Of a stretch of 8,281 nucleotides of DNA, positions 6,369-8,281 are shown piece after piece. Location: NCBI GenBank assembly GCA_020058315.1, contig JAGVEK010000355.1:1-8281 (forward strand). The letters are read 5' to 3'. Position numbers and translations under genes: made by a program. The notes below the pieces were generated by a model that ran no database searches, was not told the origin of the DNA, and worked only from the letters and a program-made list of their open reading frames with translations. Source of the DNA: Candidatus Zixiibacteriota bacterium (GTDB lineage Bacteria > Zixibacteria > MSB-5A5 > WJJR01). Numbering within the stretch: position 1 is the stretch's first letter; every line of letters starts with the position of its first letter.

Positions 6369-7142
6369 CTATCCTGACTTGGCTGGTTGCTGGGCATCTC
6401 CCCAGCGCGCGGCTTTCGAGATCGGGATGGTGACACGGGTCTTGGCCGAGTCCGAGGCCTCGATCGTGAATGACTTGCTAAAGGTTTGGTCGGCAATGTC
6501 TTTGTCGATCTTGATTGTGATCGTCTTTTCTTTGCCGGGTTTGATCCTGCCGCCCGGCATGTCGATTGTCATGTACTTGGTCGGTGCCGAAACAAGCGTC
6601 AGCTCGATTGCCTCGCTCGATGAGTTCTTGACGGTTACGCCGTACTCCCATGCTTTCTTTTGCTGTTCAGGACGCAATGAATCAAGCGATATCTGAAACG
6701 GCATCACTGTGAACAACTTCAACGAGTCCCGGCTGATGATTGGCCAGGCCGAAATCGTCAGACCCGGGGGATTCCCGGCCGAATTGCACAAGATGCTCGC
6801 GTTCTTGCTGACACGTGAACTGTAATGTCCCGTCGAAAAAATAAGCTCAACTTCTGTGCTGTCCCCGACAGCAAGCTCCTTTTTCTTCAGCGGAGCCTTT
6901 GTGCATCCTCACCCAGGCCGGATGTCGGTGATTCGAAGTGTATCCGCGCCGACGCTCTTCAGCCAGAAGACGTGCGAAATCGTCGATCCCTGAGGGACAT
7001 ACCCGAAGTCGAATTTCGTTTGCGGCACCTCGATACGTGCCTTTCTCGTCTCCACCTGCTTGGTGCTGTCTTGGGCACTGGCGGTGGTCACCGTCAATAG
7101 GGCCGCTGCCGCCGTTACCAGTGACCAGTATCTCAGTTGCAT
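6369..7142 (-). CDS. Exported DUF1573 protein with in-frame TGA at the motif cysteine: candidate selenoprotein
   Basis: Read through one TGA (codon 78), this frame encodes 257 residues ending in TAG. Residues 1-23 are a signal peptide with an Ala-Ser-Ala cleavage site. Residues about 35-130 are the DUF1573 domain, and about 140-245 the second beta-rich domain seen in the neighbour. Collinearity with the Cys paralogue holds on both sides of the TGA: Ser-His-Val-Phe-Trp-Leu-Lys before it, and Gly-Cys-Thr-Lys-Ala-Pro-Leu-Lys-Lys-Lys and Ile-Phe-Ser-Thr-Gly after it. The TGA replaces exactly Cys76 of the paralogue, giving Sec78-Gly-Cys80. No other stop or frameshift occurs in 179 downstream codons, and six of the first ten codons after the TGA differ only synonymously. 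ATG 7142 has GAGG 7 bases upstream and lies downstream of a good promoter; an in-frame ATG at 7175 would be almost leaderless. Alternatives are a young nonsense mutation, a sequencing error or a reassigned TGA. The last is disfavoured because the aldo/keto reductase in this window ends in TGA. Confidence 0.72.
6857..6873 (-). other. Second small hairpin downstream of the TGA
   Basis: TGCTGTC and GACAGCA form a perfect 7-bp stem around a GGG loop. The loop is 42 nt after the TGA, slightly beyond the usual SECIS range. It abuts the first hairpin, sharing one base. It may be an accessory structure or the true SelB-binding element if the spacing is relaxed. Confidence 0.35.
6873..6898 (-). promoter_or_regulatory. 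Candidate bacterial SECIS stem-loop just after the TGA
   Basis: Beginning 10 nt after the TGA, AGGCTCC pairs with GGAGCTT (7 bp, one G-U) around a 12-base loop starting with G. The loop starts 17 nt after the TGA. This fits the general bacterial SECIS description: a hairpin in the coding sequence right after UGA, a small apical loop and an early loop G. The equivalent segment of the Cys paralogue (5944-5967) also pairs, with one U-A to G-C covariation, so the hairpin is not unique to the Sec form. It lacks the GGUC loop of Escherichia coli fdhF. Confidence 0.45.
6909..6911 (-). other. In-frame TGA, candidate selenocysteine codon
   Basis: Codon 78 of the DUF1573 gene is TGA between Gly77 (GGG) and Gly79 (GGA), followed by Cys80 (TGC). 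The tandem paralogue has TGC here. A TGA that aligns with a conserved Cys in a functional motif, with coding constraint continuing beyond it, is the classic mark of a selenocysteine codon. The resulting Sec-x-Cys could form a selenenylsulfide, a redox role that is inferred. Confidence 0.68.
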
Positions 7143-7184
7143 GCTCCGTCCTCGCTTGGGGTTTCGGTGACTCATGACTCCTGC

Positions 7185-7212
7185 ATTATACACACTGGGC
7201 GCCCAACTGCAA
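7185..7212 (-). promoter_or_regulatory. Sigma70-type promoter of the TGA-containing DUF1573 gene
   Basis: A perfect TATAAT (7185-7190, minus strand) lies 16 bases after TTGCAG (7207-7212), a weak -35 with 3 of 6 consensus bases. Expected initiation near 7178 gives a leader of about 36 bases with the GAGG ribosome-binding site (7150-7153) before ATG 7142. The spacer contains the perfect 10-bp palindrome TGGGCGCCCA (7196-7205), a possible operator. This is the only convincing promoter seen in the window. Confidence 0.55.
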
Positions 7213-7405
7213 TACTCAATCTTCGGTCCAAATCCATCCTCATTTACACGGCCACCGCGAATTCCGGTCGGCCTCTGGCCAGCCTGGGAATTCCTCAGAG
7301 GGCATTTTGCCCCGCCCAAACTCTTGTTTGCAGGGGTACGCATCCTGGATTCCGCCGCCGCGACGGGCGGGAAAGACGTTGGGGGATAACGCCCTCTCCG
7401 GCTCA

Positions 7406-7436
7406 ACCGCTGGCTGACTGAAAGGCGCCCAGCGGT
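7406..7436. terminator. Inverted repeat downstream of the surface-repeat gene
   Basis: ACCGCTGG and CCAGCGGT form an 8-bp perfect stem around a 15-base loop, 16 bases after the TAG stop of the surface-repeat gene. No T-tract follows on the minus strand, so intrinsic termination is uncertain. Its position at a gene end suggests a 3' structure. Confidence 0.4.
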
Positions 7437-7452
7437 GAGGCTCCGGCCACAT

Positions 7453-8281
7453 CTACAGGTGGACGTTGACCCCCGGCAGCCACCGCAATCCCCGGGGATT
7501 GTTGCCTGCGTGGTTCAGCAGGCCGATCTGAATCCCTCGCAAATCTGCCGCCCAATTGACCAGTCCCACGGCAATACCTGTCTGCCGTCTGGTGCAATAA
7601 TTCACTACCCCAAAAGCGATTCCCTTGATTTCCCCCGCGCGCACGATTGGTGCCGCGCTCAGCCCGCTCAGCACATCAGCACCGATATGGATTCCGGAAA
7701 CCGTGATCCCCGACGCCCGCCCGCTCGCCTGAATGTTCATACCGTGCACCGTGAGACCCGCGAGGTTGCGCGCCTTGATGCCGGGCAATGACCATCGCTT
7801 CAAGGTGTCCCCTGTGCGTAAAGGTAGAGCGATCGCGCCGATAGACAGGCCGCGGAGATTCCCTGCGCAGATCACGGATCCGCCGGAAGCTGCGATCCCC
7901 GTGTAATTGGCCTCGCAGACTGTAGTGATCCCCGACAGCGTCAGCCCTGACACGGTCCCCTCCAATACAACGGCGAGCCCGCCCACACTGATCCCCGTGG
8001 ACGTGCCGTTGCTCACCGTCGCCAGACCTCCGATTGCGAGTCCGCGCATCCGTCCCTCGCAAACAGTCGCGAGACCACCGATGTTGATACCGGTCGCGTC
8101 TCCTTCCGATATGACCGCCATTCCGCCCACATGGATACCCGCGGCGCCCTTCCGTCCCACAGTGGCCAGTCCGGACAAGCTGATCCCGGCGATCTGACCC
8201 TCAGAGACGACCGCAAGTCCCGCAGCCGACAGGCCCGAAATGCGTCCCTCGCCGACTACCGCCAGACCCGCCGCACTCACG
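7453..8281 (-). CDS. LA_2272-like surface-repeat protein, N-terminus cut by window edge
   Basis: The C-terminal 275 or so residues of a Gly-rich repeat protein; the frame is open to the right edge and no start is credible (the first in-window candidate is a GTG inside a repeat). The first part has nine 16-residue units with a pattern like x-x-Gly-Gly-Leu-Ala-Val-Val-x-Glu-Gly-x-x-x-Gly-Leu. The C-terminal part has looser 14-16-residue units such as Gly-Val-Val-Asn-Tyr, Gly-Leu-Val-Asn-Trp and Gly-Leu-Leu-Asn-His, and ends with Leu-Pro-Gly-Val-Asn. The Gly-Leu-Val-Asn units and that ending resemble the LA_2272 surface-repeat family known from Leptospira and many Bacteroidota. Such regular short repeats probably form a beta-solenoid. 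Location at the cell surface is inferred from the family, since the signal peptide is outside the window. The function is unknown. Confidence 0.78.
   Translation of the reverse strand, partial: VSAAGLAVVGEGRISGLSAAGLAVVSEGQIAGISLSGLATVGRKGAAGIHVGGMAVISEGDATGINIGGLATVCEGRMRGLAIGGLATVSNGTSTGISVGGLAVVLEGTVSGLTLSGITTVCEANYTGIAASGGSVICAGNLRGLSIGAIALPLRTGDTLKRWSLPGIKARNLAGLTVHGMNIQASGRASGITVSGIHIGADVLSGLSAAPIVRAGEIKGIAFGVVNYCTRRQTGIAVGLVNWAADLRGIQIGLLNHAGNNPRGLRWLPGVNVHL
7846..8277 (-). repeat. Nine degenerate 48-bp (16-residue) coding repeats
   Basis: Nine consecutive in-register units without insertions or deletions, each ending Gly-Leu or Gly-Ile. The core Gly-Leu-Ala-(Val/Thr)-Val-x-Glu-Gly is kept in most units; units 8 and 9 are the most diverged. 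The array continues beyond the window. At nucleotide level the units are diverged, so it is an old array held by protein-level selection and not a recent tandem expansion. Confidence 0.8.

Larger units (their letters stand above)
7143..7452. other. Intergenic region between the surface-repeat gene and the DUF1573 pair
   Basis: A gap of 310 bases without a supportable gene. Open frames in it are short and lack family-like sequence. It holds the inverted repeat after the surface-repeat gene, the promoter near 7185-7212, and the ribosome-binding site of the DUF1573 gene. No tRNA or other RNA gene is recognised in it. Confidence 0.6.

Noticed and set aside
6909..6911. TGA reassigned to Trp or Gly (alternative genetic code).
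   Set aside because: The aligned residue in the paralogue is Cys, Trp is encoded by TGG in the window, no other in-frame TGA is seen in the genes, and TGA serves as the stop of the aldo/keto reductase.
6369..7142. Split of the TGA-containing DUF1573 gene into two separate genes or a frameshifted pseudogene.
   Set aside because: Both halves are in the same frame, so there is no frameshift. The second half has no ribosome-binding site or credible start near the TGA. Synonymous-biased divergence argues against decay, although a very recent nonsense mutation is not excluded.
7849..8277. Periodic 48-base units considered as a CRISPR array or a non-coding satellite.
   Set aside because: The periodicity is in the protein, the nucleotide units are diverged, and there are no identical repeats with unique spacers.

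Overview
The window reads as chromosomal DNA from a moderately GC-rich, probably anaerobic or facultative Gram-negative bacterium. The evidence is exported proteins with Sec-type signal peptides, two proteins rich in 4Fe-4S clusters, DUF1573 proteins, a PNGase F homologue and an LA_2272-like surface-repeat protein. This mix resembles uncultured FCB-type lineages, but the phylum cannot be fixed from the sequence. All seven genes lie on the minus strand, so transcription runs from right to left; the genes at both edges are cut.

From right to left: (i) 7453-8281 is the C-terminal part of a surface-repeat protein with nine 16-residue repeats. (ii) 7143-7452 is a 310-base gap with a good promoter whose spacer holds a 10-bp palindrome. 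(iii) 6369-7142 and 5442-6206 are tandem paralogues, both exported two-domain DUF1573 proteins. (iv) 5168-5441 holds a terminator-like hairpin, a second stem-loop and a perfect 16-bp palindrome. (v) 3635-5167 is an MIO-type histidine/aromatic amino acid ammonia-lyase. (vi) 2377-3519 is an aldo/keto reductase with a two-cluster ferredoxin tail, and 1090-2346 is a cysteine-rich ferredoxin-type protein; they are 30 bases apart. (vii) 1-1006 is a secreted PNGase F-like amidase running off the left edge.

The most striking observation is in the DUF1573 pair. The promoter-proximal copy carries an in-frame TGA exactly where its neighbour has the first Cys of the conserved Gly-Cys-Gly-Cys-Thr motif. 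The same frame then stays open and closely similar to the paralogue for 179 more codons. Six of the first ten codons after the TGA differ only synonymously between the copies. A stem-loop starts 10 nt after the TGA and has G at the first loop position, as expected for a bacterial SECIS. This is best explained as a selenocysteine-containing (Sec-Gly-Cys) exported DUF1573 protein beside its Cys paralogue. A gene finder would split it into two fragments or call it a pseudogene. No selA, selB, selC or selD is in the window, so decoding capacity must be checked elsewhere in the genome.

Several starts were moved inward from the longest ORF on ribosome-binding-site or signal-peptide evidence: ferredoxin-type gene 2346, aldo/keto reductase 3519, lyase 5167, Cys-type DUF1573 6206, and Sec-type DUF1573 7142.
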